Notes under the pieces: model-generated
What the model was told of the DNA's origin: nothing
The model's database searches: none
The model's input: the letters and a program-made list of their open reading frames with translations, nothing else
Shown: in pieces, positions 38,170 to 49,844 of the stretch
How the letters are laid out: each line of letters opens with the position of its first letter
How positions within the stretch are numbered: the stretch's first letter is position 1
Assembly: GCA_032717465.1 (NCBI GenBank)
Contig: CM064683.1
Coordinates: 40,609,497-40,673,496 of the forward strand
Source of the DNA: Coenobita brevimanus
Lineage: Eukaryota; Arthropoda; Malacostraca; Decapoda; Coenobitidae
Length of the DNA stretch: 64,000 bases
Reading direction: 5' to 3'
Made by a program: the position numbers and the translations under genes

Positions 38170-38600
38170 CAACGTGGATGTTTGCGTCGATCTGGGGCGG
38201 GGGTAGATCCCTCCACTTGGCTGCCAGAAGGGCCGGTGACAGAGGCAGCTTCTGGCCCCTTACTCCCTCTTCTGATAGTACACTCCACTCTCTCCCCCTC
38301 CACCAAGGACTTTCCAACCTTCCTGAGGTTTGGCTTTTTGATGGCGGTGCAGTGGACAAAATGTCCTGCTGGTTGTCCATCCTCGTGATGACGCCATAAC
38401 CTGGCCTGAAGCTGTACCACTTGACCTTCCCCGAGGTGGTGGTGGGTGGGGAAGGAGTAGTGGGGGGTGTGGAGGATGTGTGGGTGCCTGTGGTGGGCCT
38501 GGCAGGCTGGGAAGAACATGTTGCTCTGGCTGCTGCTCCACCCGAACTGCTGGTGGAAGCTTCGGCCAGGCCTTATATAGCTTTGGCAGACTAACTACCA
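38170..38600 (-). pseudogene. Y-box protein (cold-shock domain) processed pseudogene
   Basis: Minus strand. An Ala/Thr/Pro/Ser-rich leader (about 38580-38435) leads into the cold-shock domain: 'GKVKWYSFRPGYGVITRMDN' at about 38431-38372, then, after a one-base deletion in a T-run near 38362, 'VHCTAIKKPNLRKVGKS', 'EGERVECTI', 'GPEAASVTGPSG' and 'DRRKHPR' to a stop near 38170. The order and spacing match the Y-box protein domain (RNA-binding RNP1 'GYGFI' appears as GYGVI, and RNP2 'DVFVH' spans the frameshift). The functional proteins bind mRNA and DNA in the cytoplasm and nucleus. Here the domain is continuous without introns but frameshifted, so a retrocopy is the best explanation. No poly-A remnant or flanking duplication was identified. 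Confidence 0.8.
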
Positions 38601-40212
38601 CCCGCCAGAAAATGGAACTAAACACCGCCCGGATACACATCAACTATGCACCTAAAAACCGCCCGAAACCTGTATCACAGCCACTACCACCATAATCGTC
38701 GTCATCGCCATCATCATATTCTTTTCAGTCCCCTCTTCTGCATTATAGTACATCATCACAAGGTACAAGAGAGGTGGGAGGGGATATGAAGTAAGGTGCA
38801 GCGGCCTGGCACTCCACTACACCTGCACTGAGTTACAACCTCCATTCATTTATTACACTTTTAGTTTTACTTATGCATTTTTTCCCTTTTGTTTCTTTTT
38901 ATATTTTCCATTTGTAGGTCTTTTGTTATTTAATATTATTTCTTTCGTTCTTTCTCCTTTCCCTTTCTTTTTTACCCATTGTGTTCTTTTTATCATCTTA
39001 TAAATATTTCTCCTTTACATAGCCCTTTCTTTATATGCTCTCGACATTATTAACTTTTATTTCTTTTTCTTCCAATTATTTACTTCATTTTTAAATTCTG
39101 TTTTAACGTGTCTGTTTTGTCTTATTATATTATATCACAAGCTACACGAGAAGTAGTATATGAGAGGAGGCAAGGTTAGCATCGTCACCATTACTAACAT
39201 ACATCGCCATCATTACCATTAGTGTATCATCATCATCATCATCATCGGTACTCATACTCTTGTTTTTGTTCATTTGTCCTCGTATTTTCTCCTTTTCCTT
39301 TCTTTGTTTTTATTTATTTTTATTTCTCCTTTCATACTTTTTACTTCATATCTCTATTGTTTAAGCAATTTCTATCTTGCTCATCAGCTTTCTTTCGTCA
39401 TTCATTATCACTTTATGCTTTTTTCTCATCTATCCTCTTTACTTTTCTTTCTGTCTTTTCCGGTGATATTACAGCATCACAAGGTACAAGAGGTAGGAGG
39501 CGAGATGAAGCAAGGGGGAGCGGCCTGGGACACTGCTACAGGTGTACTCAGATAACACCTGTTCCATTTATACCTCCTTTTATTTCTTACCTCCTCACTT
39601 TGTATCCCTGTCCTACATTTCACACATGGCATCATTCTCGTATTTCATTTCTCCTGTTTTTTGAGTTTTCTTCTTCGTTTCCCACTTTCTGTCTTGCTTG
39701 TCTATTCCTTTCTTTTCTTTCTCTTTCCCTTTTTTGTTCACTGATTCATTTCCTTTTTCTTCTTCTTATATATAATTTTTTGCCCTCTTTATTTCTTTAT
39801 GCCTTCCTACTCTCTTTGTTCACTATATTACACAATAAACCAACAAGATATGTAGGAGCCAAGGTGAAGTAGGGTGGAGCCACCTGGGACACAGATGAAG
39901 GTGTCTGGAGTTCAACCCACTTCCCGCCCAAGTCTCCTTTTATTTTATGTTTCTTCCATGTTCATCCTTCTCCCTTCCTTCCTTTGCCGTGTAATGTCCC
40001 ATGTTGGTTATTTGTATTTTTTCTGTCCTTTTTTTTTTTTTCTTAGTATTTTCTTTCAGTTTATCTTTTCACTTTCCATCATGTTATCCACTCTACCTTC
40101 TTACCTTCTCTTTATGTTTCCCTTTCTTGTTTATGTTTTATTAATCCACTTCTTTTTCCTTCCAGTCGCGTTATTTCATTTTTCTTTTTTTTTTTCAGCT
40201 TAAGTATTATTC

Positions 40213-40292
40213 CCTGTTGCTTGTCTGCTTGCGGTTGATGAGTCTGCTCGGCCAGACAGACAAGGGTTCAAGAACATCAACAACAACAATTT
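40213..40292 (+). mobile_element. SINE-like repeat, (CAA)n tail, copy 2 (5'-truncated)
   Basis: 'gttgcttgtctgcttgcgg', 'gagtctgctcggccagacag' and a caacaacaac tail match the 3' part of the element at 17130-17285. It sits inside the pyrimidine-rich array. Confidence 0.65.
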
Positions 40293-41924
40293 TCTTATTG
40301 TCACTCTATAATACACAGGTACCGCAGCATCACTCTCAAGAGGGATAGGAGGTGAGATTAAATGATGTTATTATCGGCACTGATGCTTTGCACGTCATTA
40401 TTACCACCAACACCACCATCACCACCACATTAACCACCATTTCCACCATTATCATCATCACAGTTAACACCCATACAGTTATAATTATCACAATCAAATT
40501 AACCTAAATTACCTCCACCATCATCATTATCGTACTTGTAACACCACCGACATTAGGCACATTACATCAAAGCCGCCACTACATTACAACATCACAAGCT
40601 ACAAGAGAGGTAGGAGGCCAGATGAATTAAGATGCAGCGGCCTGGGGCTGTACTGCACTTGTGCCCAGTTCAAATCTTAACGCGTCTCCGTTTTTCCATT
40701 TCTTACGATCTCTTTTTATGTTCATTTATTTCTTGTTTTACTTGTGTCCCCATATTTTTTGTGTGTTTTTCTCCTTTTTGTTCTTTTTAACCTTAATTCC
40801 TTCTGTTGATTTTCGTTCTCATTTTTCATTAGCTTTTTCTCTTTCCTATCTATTTTATCTCTTTTTTTTTCGTATTTTTTCCTTTCTTGCTTCTTTCTCA
40901 TATTAGGTTTCTTGGTTTTATCCTTATCCTCTTCACTATACTTCAACATCACAAGTTAAAAGATATACTGTAGGAGGCGAAATGAAGTAAGGTGGAGCTG
41001 CCTTGGTCTAAACTGCCTTACCATTTACACATCAGTTTTCTTCTTTCTCTCCTTCGTTCTGTCCTCCTCCTTCATTTTTCATTTCTTTTCAGTTTGCCTC
41101 ATTTTCTTCGCCCTTTCTACATTTCCTTCTTTATTTCCCTTTTCATCCTTAGACTTTTTTCTCAATTCGTTTTTTTTTTTTCCCTTAATTCCCTTTCATT
41201 CAATCTGCCCTTTTCTTTCTCCTTTCCCCTTCTTTTTTCTTCCTTTACTTTTGCTCTACTTCCTTTTCACTATATGACAGCACTGAAACAACAGTGGAAG
41301 AAGGAGTCAAGGTGATGTAAGGTGGAGCGACCACGGACTGGTGCCCGGAGTTCCTTCGTAGAGTTGGCTAGTGCCTCCTTTATGTTTTTTTTTTTTTTTT
41401 TTTCCTCAAATTTTATTTCCCTTTCACTTTCTTCTTTTAATGGTTATGTTTCTTATATTTCTTCTATTGTTTGCTTTATTCTTTCTCCTCTTTCCATCTT
41501 CTTTTCTTCTTTCTTGTTTTGAATAATTTCTCTTTTCTCATTTTCTTTCTTTCTCATTTCTTTTTTACCTTCCCATTTCCTTCTCCCGTTCTTTAGAAGT
41601 TTCTTAATTAATTCACTCGTTGTTTTGGCCTCCTTGTATTTTGTTCATATTAGTTTTATTTCTTCCTTTAAATTTTATGCAACTTCTTAATCTCTTTCTT
41701 CTCCCTTTTATTCTCATTTTTATTACAGCAACACAAACTACATGAGAGGTAGAAGATGAAGTATGTTGATTATCATCCACCATCCACTCACATGATGTAG
41801 TGCTGCCCACTTCTTTCTTCACAATTATCATTCTGTTTCTGTGTCTGCCCTCCTTTCTTCCTGTTTCTCCCATGTTTCCTGTCAGTCTATATTTCTCTTA
41901 TTTCCCTTTTGAATGGATTTACAT

Positions 41925-42138
41925 CGAGCGACAAACCTAATGGTTTCCCATAAGCCAGGAAACTGTATACAGTGCTGGGTGGTGGCCATATAACCAACCC
42001 CTACGTGTTCCCAACGTGTCAACAAGGAGGTTGGCCGAGGGTTAGTGCCCCTCCCCGTAAAACAGCTAACTCAAAAAACTGCCACCCTTATAGGATTATG
42101 GCGTCTGGCTATACTAGTACAGTAGATAAATAGATAGA
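41925..42138 (+). mobile_element. SINE-like dispersed repeat, copy B, with LINE-1-family tail
   Basis: The 5' half ('taatggtttccc', 'ccaggaaactg', 'gctgggtggtggccatata') matches copy A at 7689-8010. The 3' end ('gccaccc...ggatt..ggcgtctggc' then gataaatagatag) resembles the 3' end of the LINE at 14520-15425. This arrangement fits a SINE that borrows its partner LINE's tail. Confidence 0.6.
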
Positions 42139-42239
42139 CCATACTGTAGACATAACTACCCCCTGCACTGCAAACAGCATCAAAACCAATATCATCATCA
42201 TCATCCCTATCAGTTGCCATATAGTTAACATTATTCTCA

Positions 42240-42322
42240 TTAAATCTATCCTAATTCATCATCATCGTCATCATCATTATCATTATCATCATCATCATCA
42301 TCAGCAGCAGCAGCAGCAGCAT
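42240..42322. repeat. (ATC)n/(CAG)n simple repeat
   Basis: ATC trinucleotides passing into cagcagcagcagcagc. Comparable CAT/CAC stretches occur at 39228-39246 and 40400-40540 in this arm. Confidence 0.85.
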
Positions 42323-42769
42323 GATCTATGTCACCATTAACTTCAGTAGATCACAGCTACAACTAGGTTATCTTACAGCACCACAAGCTACAAGGGAGGT
42401 AGTAGGTGACACAATGTATGGTGGAGCTGCCTGGGATACCATTTCTGGTGTACAGTCCAAGATAAAAGTCTTGTCGTTGTTTTGTCTGAAGATTAAGTGA
42501 AACACGTTTGATAATGTGAGACCTCTACCACAGTGACATATTCGTGGTTGGCTAGCCGGACTTCCTCAAACTTCATATCTGCTGGTGATGGAAATTGCGA
42601 AGCCTTAACATCGATTAGCGAAAACATCTTGGTCAGAGGGATGAAATGTGAACCATAATTGGTCAGGCTGTGATCGACTGGCCGTTACATCTTGTATATC
42701 CTACCACAAAACGTCAAGCAGCCCTAGTATATACCTTGGTAAGGAGAGGGCAAGCAACATGCAGCCAAC

Positions 42770-43062
42770 GACTAGGTAGATGGGAGGTGACATGATCTAC
42801 CTATATTCACGGGGAGAGAATCCCGAACAGCTGATTCAAACATTCGGTGTAAGTAAAGCCGTAGAATGGTGGATTAAGTGATTTAAGGAAGAAGTCACAA
42901 CGGGGAACGATCATCCCTCAGGTCGTCCTCATATTTCCAAACCAATACAAGACTAGGAAATAATAACAATGATGGAAGGCAGCACCTGCAAGCAGTGCTT
43001 ACACCTTAAGAGACGAACTGAAGCTAGCATGAAGCAAACAAATAATTGTGCGTAGACTTCGG
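42770..43062 (+). pseudogene. Tc1-like transposase N-terminal fragment
   Basis: In broken plus-strand frames: 'GENPEQLIQTFGVSKAVEWW' (helix-turn-helix resembling the Tc1 paired-like DNA-binding region) followed by 'FKEEVTTGNDHPSGRPHISK' (GRPR-like linker), then after a frameshift 'AYTLRDELKLA', a stop, and 'SKQIIVRRL', the second helix-turn-helix signature of Tc1 transposases. Stops interrupt it at several points and no DDE catalytic part is seen downstream. I could not identify terminal inverted repeats. Confidence 0.65.
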
Positions 43063-43728
43063 TTTTTTGGGTTATATATTCAAACTCCAGCATATGGGAT
43101 TCATTTCATCACTCATGACAAGACATCCTTTACCAGTATATACTAAAAATATCCGCATATGTAGAATTGTTTGGACGGTATTGTTTGATAACAGTGACAA
43201 ATAATGACAATCACAGCTCATAATTACCAGCTTAAGATAAGTGGAATTTGAAGAAGATAGGACAACTAATTTCGCGACAGTTCTTTGGCTAATAGAAAAA
43301 TTGCAGTGTTGCTGATATGTCAGAAAAAAAGAAAGAAAAAAAGACAGAGAGGAAATGGTACGTATTACCAAGTAAAAATACCAGCTGTAAAAGCACATTA
43401 TATAGATTTGCTTCTCTTAGTTCCCAAACTTATGCTGGCATCCATAGATCTGTCACCTGTGGCAAATGGCAGCTCATATCAGTGCTACCAACCGTCCGTA
43501 TGACACAAAGCAGAGTGCACCAAAACTTGGGTCTTTAAGCATATGTTTCCACCAAATTTCAGAACACGGCTTTTGTCCTTGATTGCACACACCTCAAATC
43601 TGGCATCGTCTGGAATACCTACTTTCTCTTCTTCTAATCACTTTCATTTATCGTGTATTTTGTATCTATTTCCTACCCTTCTCTCCATTTCTATTGCTCT
43701 CTTTGATTATCTTCTTTGTACTTCTTAG
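43063..43728. other. No recognisable feature
   Basis: Ordinary DNA between the transposase fragment and the MITE-like repeat; it may include more of the decayed Tc1-like element. Confidence 0.35.
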
Positions 43729-43918
43729 TACCCCCGCCAAAGGAGTTGGAAGTTATGCATTCACCCCTGTTTGTTTCTTGTTTGTCAACAAGATGTCTTA
43801 TAAAGCCATCAGTAATTTTCAATGAAATTTTGTGGATATGTGCGTTAAGGGCCAAAGAAGAGTTGAGTAAATTTTGGTTGTGATCTGAGTTGTCTGGTAT
43901 AGACGCTGGAGGAGATAA
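43729..43918. mobile_element. MITE-like repeat, second copy (opposite orientation)
   Basis: Begins 'tacccccgccaaaggagttgg' minus its last base, includes 'tttgtttcttgtttgtcaac' and 'tcaatgaaattttgtgga', and ends 'gctggaggagataat'. This is the reverse-complement vocabulary of the element at 8681-8888, with more decay. Confidence 0.5.
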
Positions 43919-44199
43919 TATGAGCTGTCCGAGTCCGGTAGTCTTGTTTCTGTAAAATATTCCTTCTTTCATGTTCACCTTTTCTTTCTCTGATCTCTCT
44001 GTCTCATTCTTTTTGTACTTTTTTTCTTTCTTTTCTTTGTCCTTTTCTTACGTCTCACTTCTTTTCTTGTGTCTCCCTCTTTTCTCCGTTACTTTACCTC
44101 GTCAGAAGCTACAAGAGACGTTGGACCTTAGATTAAATAAATTGAACCGCCCTTGGACTCTACTACAAGTGTACCAAATTCGAACCTTTGCCCCCCCCC

Positions 44200-44208
<9 letters not shown>

Positions 44209-44246
<38 letters not shown>
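44209..44246. repeat. (AC)n microsatellite
   Basis: Perfect AC tract within the last left-arm unit. Confidence 0.95.
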
Positions 44247-44248
<2 letters not shown>

Positions 44249-44397
44249 TGTCTGATGTTCTCATCTTCTTTTTTAGCTTTGCTTTTCTACTTTGCTTTTT
44301 CAGCCTTATCATTTCTTTTAGTTTGTTTGCTATACTCTGTTTTTCCTTCACATTTAATGTCATGTCGGTAAAAATACAATGACATAACAAGAATTCA

Positions 44398-44706
44398 AAG
44401 GAAGGATGGGACTGGAGTGTATTGGTGTTGTGATGAGGAGGGGCAAATTGAGACGGCTGGGACATATGGAGCGGATGAGGGATGACAGTTGGGTGTTGAA
44501 AGTGAAAAGTGTGAACGTCAGTTGGGTTGCGAAAGTCAGACCGAAAAAGTCCCGGGACGAGATCATAGAGTATGACCTTAGGGATAAGGGACTGAATAGG
44601 GAGGCTACCAGAGATCGCGAACGTGGAGAGCCATCATAGGTGATCAAGGACAAGCATGCAGTCATGTTGAAACGTTAATAAACGAAACGAAACGAAATGA
44701 AATGAT
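44398..44706 (+). mobile_element. LINE family 2 fragment (3' end only)
   Basis: Aligns by eye along its whole length with the 3' ~300 bases of the minus-strand LINE at 21964-23346: 'IGVVMRRGKLRRLGHMERM', 'YDLRDKGLNREAT' and the (AAACG)n tail at about 44680-44706. It is cut off at the 5' end in the C-terminal region, and the tail contains aaacgaaacgaaatg variants. It interrupts the pyrimidine tract of the left arm, so it is younger than the array. Confidence 0.85.
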
Positions 44707-44879
44707 TTTATGTGATTACTTTTTTATCCTGCTCATTTTAGTCTCCTGTTTCCTCTCAGTTTCTTTTCTTGCCTTTCTCATTTCGATCTTTCTCTTCTTT
44801 CCACCATTTCTTTCCATCCTTTTCTTTTTTCTTTCCTCGTTCCTTCTTTCTTTCATTCTTTCTATCGTTCGGTCGTTCA

Positions 44880-44935
44880 TTCTTTCTCTCTTGATACCCC
44901 ACCAGTGGAAGAAAAGGCCAGAACGTAACTAAGGA
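44880..44935. other. Polarity switch point of the inverted array
   Basis: Within these few dozen bases the plus strand changes from pyrimidine-rich (cattctttctctcttg) to purine-rich (gaaaaggccag, aaggaaaaaatgaataaaag). It lies between the last plus-strand core (44100) and the first minus-strand core (45135). Confidence 0.7.
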
Positions 44936-45710
44936 AAAAATGAATAAAAGAAACAAAAGAAACTGACAGAAAAGGGAGGAGACCGGAGGAAAGAGGAATG
45001 AAGACAATAAGAAAGAGGAAATAACAAACATAAAAGATATATAGCAAAAGGATAAAACGAAGTTACTAAAGAAAAATAAACGGGAGATATAGATGGCAAA
45101 GTCTGAAGGTGGAACGACTGTAGCAGAGCGACAGGCAGCTACCTTACTTCATCTCGTCTCCTACCTCCTTTTTAAATTGTGATGTTATATTATGGAAGAA
45201 GGAGGAAAGGGTGAGAAAGGGAGAAGTAAAAAATTGAAAAATGAGGAATGCAGAAGGAAAACAGAGCTAAAGCAATAATGAATGCAGGAGGAGAAAAAAC
45301 GCCGCAAAGGAAAAGGCAAGTGTAATATGGAAGGGAGGTTGGTTAAACTCTGTACACATACAGTAGTCCCAGGCCACTCCACCTTACTCCATCTTGTCTC
45401 CTGCCTCTCTTGAAGCTTGTGATGCCGTAATATAGTGGTGACTTTGATCTAATGTAGCTGACGGTGTTGGTGATAATAGTGATGATGATGCTACTGCTGT
45501 GTGGTTGTGACGGAGTGGTGGTTGTGATGATCATCACAGTGATGAAGGTATAATCATGATAGATATGACTATGATGATGATAATGATAGAGACGGCGATA
45601 GTTATGGTGGTGATGTTGATGGTTAAATACAGTATGTTAATACTGACTATAATATCCTTATTTTATCTCGCCTGTCACACCTCTTTGTGCTTGTTATGTA
45701 GTAACGTAAT

Positions 45711-45734
45711 GAAAAAAAAAAAAAAAAAAAAAAA
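45711..45734. repeat. Poly-A run
   Basis: About 24 A residues. A similar run lies at 46030-46054. Confidence 0.9.
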
Positions 45735-46026
45735 GGAAGAGGAAGACGGAAAGGTGAAGAAGGGAGGAAACAAGAAAAGAATAATAGGAACTGAGACATG
45801 CAGGAATAACGAAAAAAAGCCAAAGATGTAAAAAACTGGTACTGAATGAGAGATGGAGTGGAAAAACGTAGCAGAAAAGAGGATTAAAAGAAACTAGTAA
45901 GGAAAGGGGAATAAGAAGTAAGGAAGAACAGAGAATGAAAGAAAAAAAAACGCAACGAAAGAAAACACATAAAACACATAAGGAGTATAAACACTAATAT
46001 AAAGAAAGAAAAGGAACTACGAGGGA

Positions 46027-46058
<32 letters not shown>

Positions 46059-46651
46059 AGCCAATATCTTTACTGGGTGCAACTCGAGACATCTTTGTTG
46101 GAATCTCAGGTCGCTCCACCTTACATCACCTTGGCTCCTGCGTCTCTTGTAGTTTTATCGCTGTGATATAGTGAAGAAGGAAAGGACACCGAAATATAAT
46201 AGAAAGATGACAAGAAAGGAAAGAGACAGAAGAAATGAAGAGGAGAAAAACAGTAAAATTAAGGACAAAAAAGAAAGAAAGAAAGGAATTTAAAGATGGA
46301 CACTGGGAGAGAAAGAGAATAAGCAGGAGAAAAAAAAAACGAACTGTAATTTGTGATGTAACACAGTGGTGGCTTTGATGTAATGTGCCTTGTGTTCGAG
46401 GTGTTACAAGTACGATAATGATGACGGTGGTGGTGTTAGTGTTGGTGGTGATGATTTAGGCTAATTTTTATTTTAATGACTATAATTTTATGGATAATTA
46501 CTGTGATGATGATCATGGTGAAAGTGATGATTAATGTGGTGGTGGTGGTAATAATGATACACAAAACATTAGTACCTACGATAACAGCATTATTTCACCT
46601 GACCTCCTACCTCTCTTAAAGCCGGTGATGCTGCGGTGTATTGGATAAGGA

Positions 46652-46746
46652 GAATTAGAACGTTTTGTCTTCGCTGTTGCTGTTATTTTTGTTATTGCTG
46701 AACAGCCCCAGCCTGTTTGCCGAGCAGACACATCAACCACAGGCAA
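46652..46746 (-). mobile_element. SINE-like repeat, (CAA/CAG)n tail, copy 3
   Basis: On the minus strand 'gcttgcctgtggttgatg', 'tgtctgctcggcaaacagg' and an aacaaaaataacagcaac tail match the copies at 17130-17285 and 40213-40292. Confidence 0.65.
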
Positions 46747-47578
46747 GCAAGGATGTGAAATACAACAATAAGGAATAGGAGACAAAATGAAAAAGAGTTA
46801 GAAGAATGAAATAATACAAAGGGAAGGAAAAAGGAGAAAATTAATAAAATATAAGCAAGAATGGAGTGTACTCCTATAAAAGGCAAGGAAAAAAGTAAGA
46901 GAGGCTAAAAAATGAAAGGATGAAAAAAACATAAAATGCTAAAGGACTAAGAAATATGACAAGAAAAGTTTGAAGATGGAGAACAAGAAACAAGGGACAA
47001 AAAGCGGAAAAGGGAGGAAAAGAGAATGGAGGAATGGAAGAAAAAAAAGAAAATGAGCTAACAGAGAAGATGGAATTCCAAACACTTTTGTTTGTGTTCT
47101 AGGTGGCTCCACCCTACTAAGTTCACCTTGGCTCCAACTTCACTTGTTGCTTTTTTGTTGCAATTTAGTGAAGAAAGACGGTAGAAATTAAGAAAGAGAT
47201 GGAGTGAGCAAAATAATGATACATGAGGAGAGAAAGGAAGCGAAACAAAATGAACGACAGGGAAAAAGAAAAAGAATAAACAAAGGAACTGACAGACAAC
47301 AAAGAAAAGGGGAAACAAAGAAGGAAATTTAGAAAATAGTAGAAAAGAAAGATGACAATGATGCAGAATATGAAATGTAGAATGAAGGGAAAAGAGCAAG
47401 ACAGAAATGACAAAGAGAAAGAAGAATAGAGAAGAAAAAAAAAATGAAAGAAAACAGCATACAGTAAAAAAGGAAGAGTAAAGGTGTGATGTGGAGGTGT
47501 AGACAGGTATAGTAGTGCCAGGCCGCTCTACCTATCTTCATATCGCCTCCTGCCTCCCTGGGTGTTTATAATGCTTTA

Positions 47579-47830
47579 ATACTCTGCCCATTTTACCTTG
47601 GCCTAAAACTGCCATCTCTCCATCTTGCCTGCTGAGCTATAACAATAGTTATATAGTACAATACTCTGTCTATATAAACACGGCGCAAAATAACCATCTC
47701 TCTCAATCACTAGCTCAGAGCTAGAACAAGAGATTGGCACTGGATATCTTGCTATACTCTGTACAATTTACCATCGCCTAAAATTGCTGTACGGGTATCT
47801 CCATCTGTAACAAAGGACTCTATAATATGG
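47579..47830. repeat. Degenerate tandem repeat, three copies of 82-93 bp
   Basis: 'atactctg' starts recur at 47579, 47661 and 47754, each followed by variants of 'attttaccatcgcctaaa' and 'ccatctctccatc'. It lies between two cores of the right arm and is unlike the spacers around it. Confidence 0.55.
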
Positions 47831-49758
47831 TCGCATTCATGAAGGAGTGCTTTTGAAAGGATGTAGAGCCGTAATAGTCTTAATCTACCATTCAGGTACG
47901 GGAAATACTCTGTAAAATTACGAAAATCTTTGCCAAGTTAAGGTGGACGAACAATAGCAGTGGCCTAGATATAAAGTAGCTAATGGTGATGGTGGTGGCG
48001 ATGATGATGTAGGTTATTTTTTATGATTAAACAATCAGAGAATGGATAATGATGTTAATAATGTTTGTGTGAATAATGCTTATGGTGTTGGTTGTAATGA
48101 AAGTGGTAGTGATGGCGGCTGGTGTGGATGATAATGATAACTGTTAGGATATAATTTTAACATTGATGATGATCATGATGATGACGATGATGATGATTGT
48201 GTAGTGGTAATGGTGGTGATGAGGTTAGTAATGATGACAATTACTTTACTTCATTTCACCTACGTCGCCTGTAGCTTGTGATATAATGACGAGAGAAGAG
48301 AGAAGCAAAAGTGAGAATATAAGAAAAAACAAATGAAAGATAATGAAATTAACTAGTGAAAATAGAAAGAAAATGAAAGAAATGGCTCTATGAATGGAAA
48401 ATATATGAAAGGTAACAAGAGGACAGCAGAAAAAAAGGGGATGAAGAAAAGAAAGCAATAAGAATAAGGAAAAATATATTTTTTTTAATGGAAGAAAATG
48501 AAGCAAAAAAAATGCTTAAGAAAAATGTTGATGATGGTGGCAGTGGTGTTGGAAAAAGATCTACACACGTATGATGATGATGATGTCAGTGATGCTGAAT
48601 AATGATATCAATCGGCTTTGATGATGATGATGATTGTTATTATGATAATGGTGGTGGTTGTGGTTTTGGTGGTGGCCAGGAGGATAATAATGGTAAAAAA
48701 AAAAAGAAAAAAGAAAAAAGAAAAAGGAGATTCCCGTCCAGTTTTGAGCTCCGTGCCTCTGGGCAGAGTCCCAAGTCTCTCGACTCTGCCGGTCTCAACT
48801 CCTCATCACTTTTTATATTATTTTTCCAATCTGCAGATGATTTCACACAGGTTATGGCAGACTTTTGTAACTGGAGGGGTTGGGTATCGTCTACGTTAAC
48901 ACCTGCTCTTCAAGGAAGATCTTACCTGAATAAAATATTATCGTGATGCCAAGAATAAAATCTACATTACGTCATCGTAGTGAAGATGGTCGGTGTCGGT
49001 AGATTATGCCCAGGTGCACTAGAGTGCCAGGCCGCTGCACCTTACTTCTTTTCTCCTCCTACCTCTCTTGTAGCTTATGATGTTGTGGTATGGTGGTGGT
49101 TTTGCTCTTATGTAGCTAATGGTGGTGGTGATAGTGATGATGATGATGACAGTAATAATGGTGATGCTGATGGTTACACAGCTAAGTTGTGATGATTGTA
49201 ATGATGGTAATGGTTACCTAGGGTAGTTTAGATGATAACAGTGATTCCGTTATGGACAATCATGATAGTAATAATGATAATAGCAGCTGTCGTGATGATG
49301 GTGAATATGATGATGTCCAATAGGTTAGCACGGATGATGATACCCTTACCAACTGTCGCCTCCTACCTCTCTTGTAACTTGTGATTCTGTAATACAATGA
49401 AAAAAAAGGGAGCATCAGAGAAAAAGAAATTATGCGAGTAAAATAAAAGTATGATCAATTTAAGAGAAAGTTAAAATGAAGAAACTATAATAGAGAAAGG
49501 AATATAAATAGATGCGAAGGAAAAAGATGCTATGAAAAGGAGAACAAATGAAAGCAGAAGATGAACGAAAAATTGTATGGACAAAAAAAAGAAAGGATAA
49601 AGAAAATGTGAAATAAGAAAGATGGACCAATAAAGGAGCATCCTGATGTTGAGGGTGGAACTCCAGACACCTACTCGTATATTTGAGTGCCAGGCCACTC
49701 CACCTTACTTCACGTTGGCTCCTACTTCTCATAATTGTTGCTGCAATATATAGTGAAG

Positions 49759-49762
<4 letters not shown>

Positions 49763-49838
<76 letters not shown>
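49763..49838. repeat. (GA)n microsatellite
   Basis: Perfect GA tract of 76 bp inside a purine spacer of the right arm. Confidence 0.95.

Positions 49839-49844
<6 letters not shown>

Larger units (their letters stand above)
38745..44200 (+). repeat. Left arm of inverted-polarity array: about 11 plus-strand cores with polypyrimidine spacers
   Basis: Core of ~100 bp, best seen as 'attacagcatcacaaggtac', then 'gtaggaggcgagatgaag', 'ggtggagcggcctgg' and 'ctactacaagtgta'. Copies start near 38752, 39130, 39472, 39828, 40328, 40586, 40948, 41278, 41727, 42374 and 44100, all on the plus strand. Two subtypes can be told apart: 'gtaggaggcgagatgaag' and 'gtaggagccaaggtgaag' (39852, 41300). Cores are followed by 200-300 bases of strongly C/T-rich DNA or by CAT/CAC-rich stretches. 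Spacing is usually 260-450 bases. The Phe/Ser/Leu-rich frames here (for example 39222-39872) are translations of the pyrimidine spacers. Confidence 0.85.

Noticed and set aside
39222..39872. 216-aa Phe/Ser/Leu-rich frame that could look like a multi-pass membrane protein
   Set aside because: It translates polypyrimidine spacer DNA of the array, and its neighbours give the same amino-acid bias in every frame.
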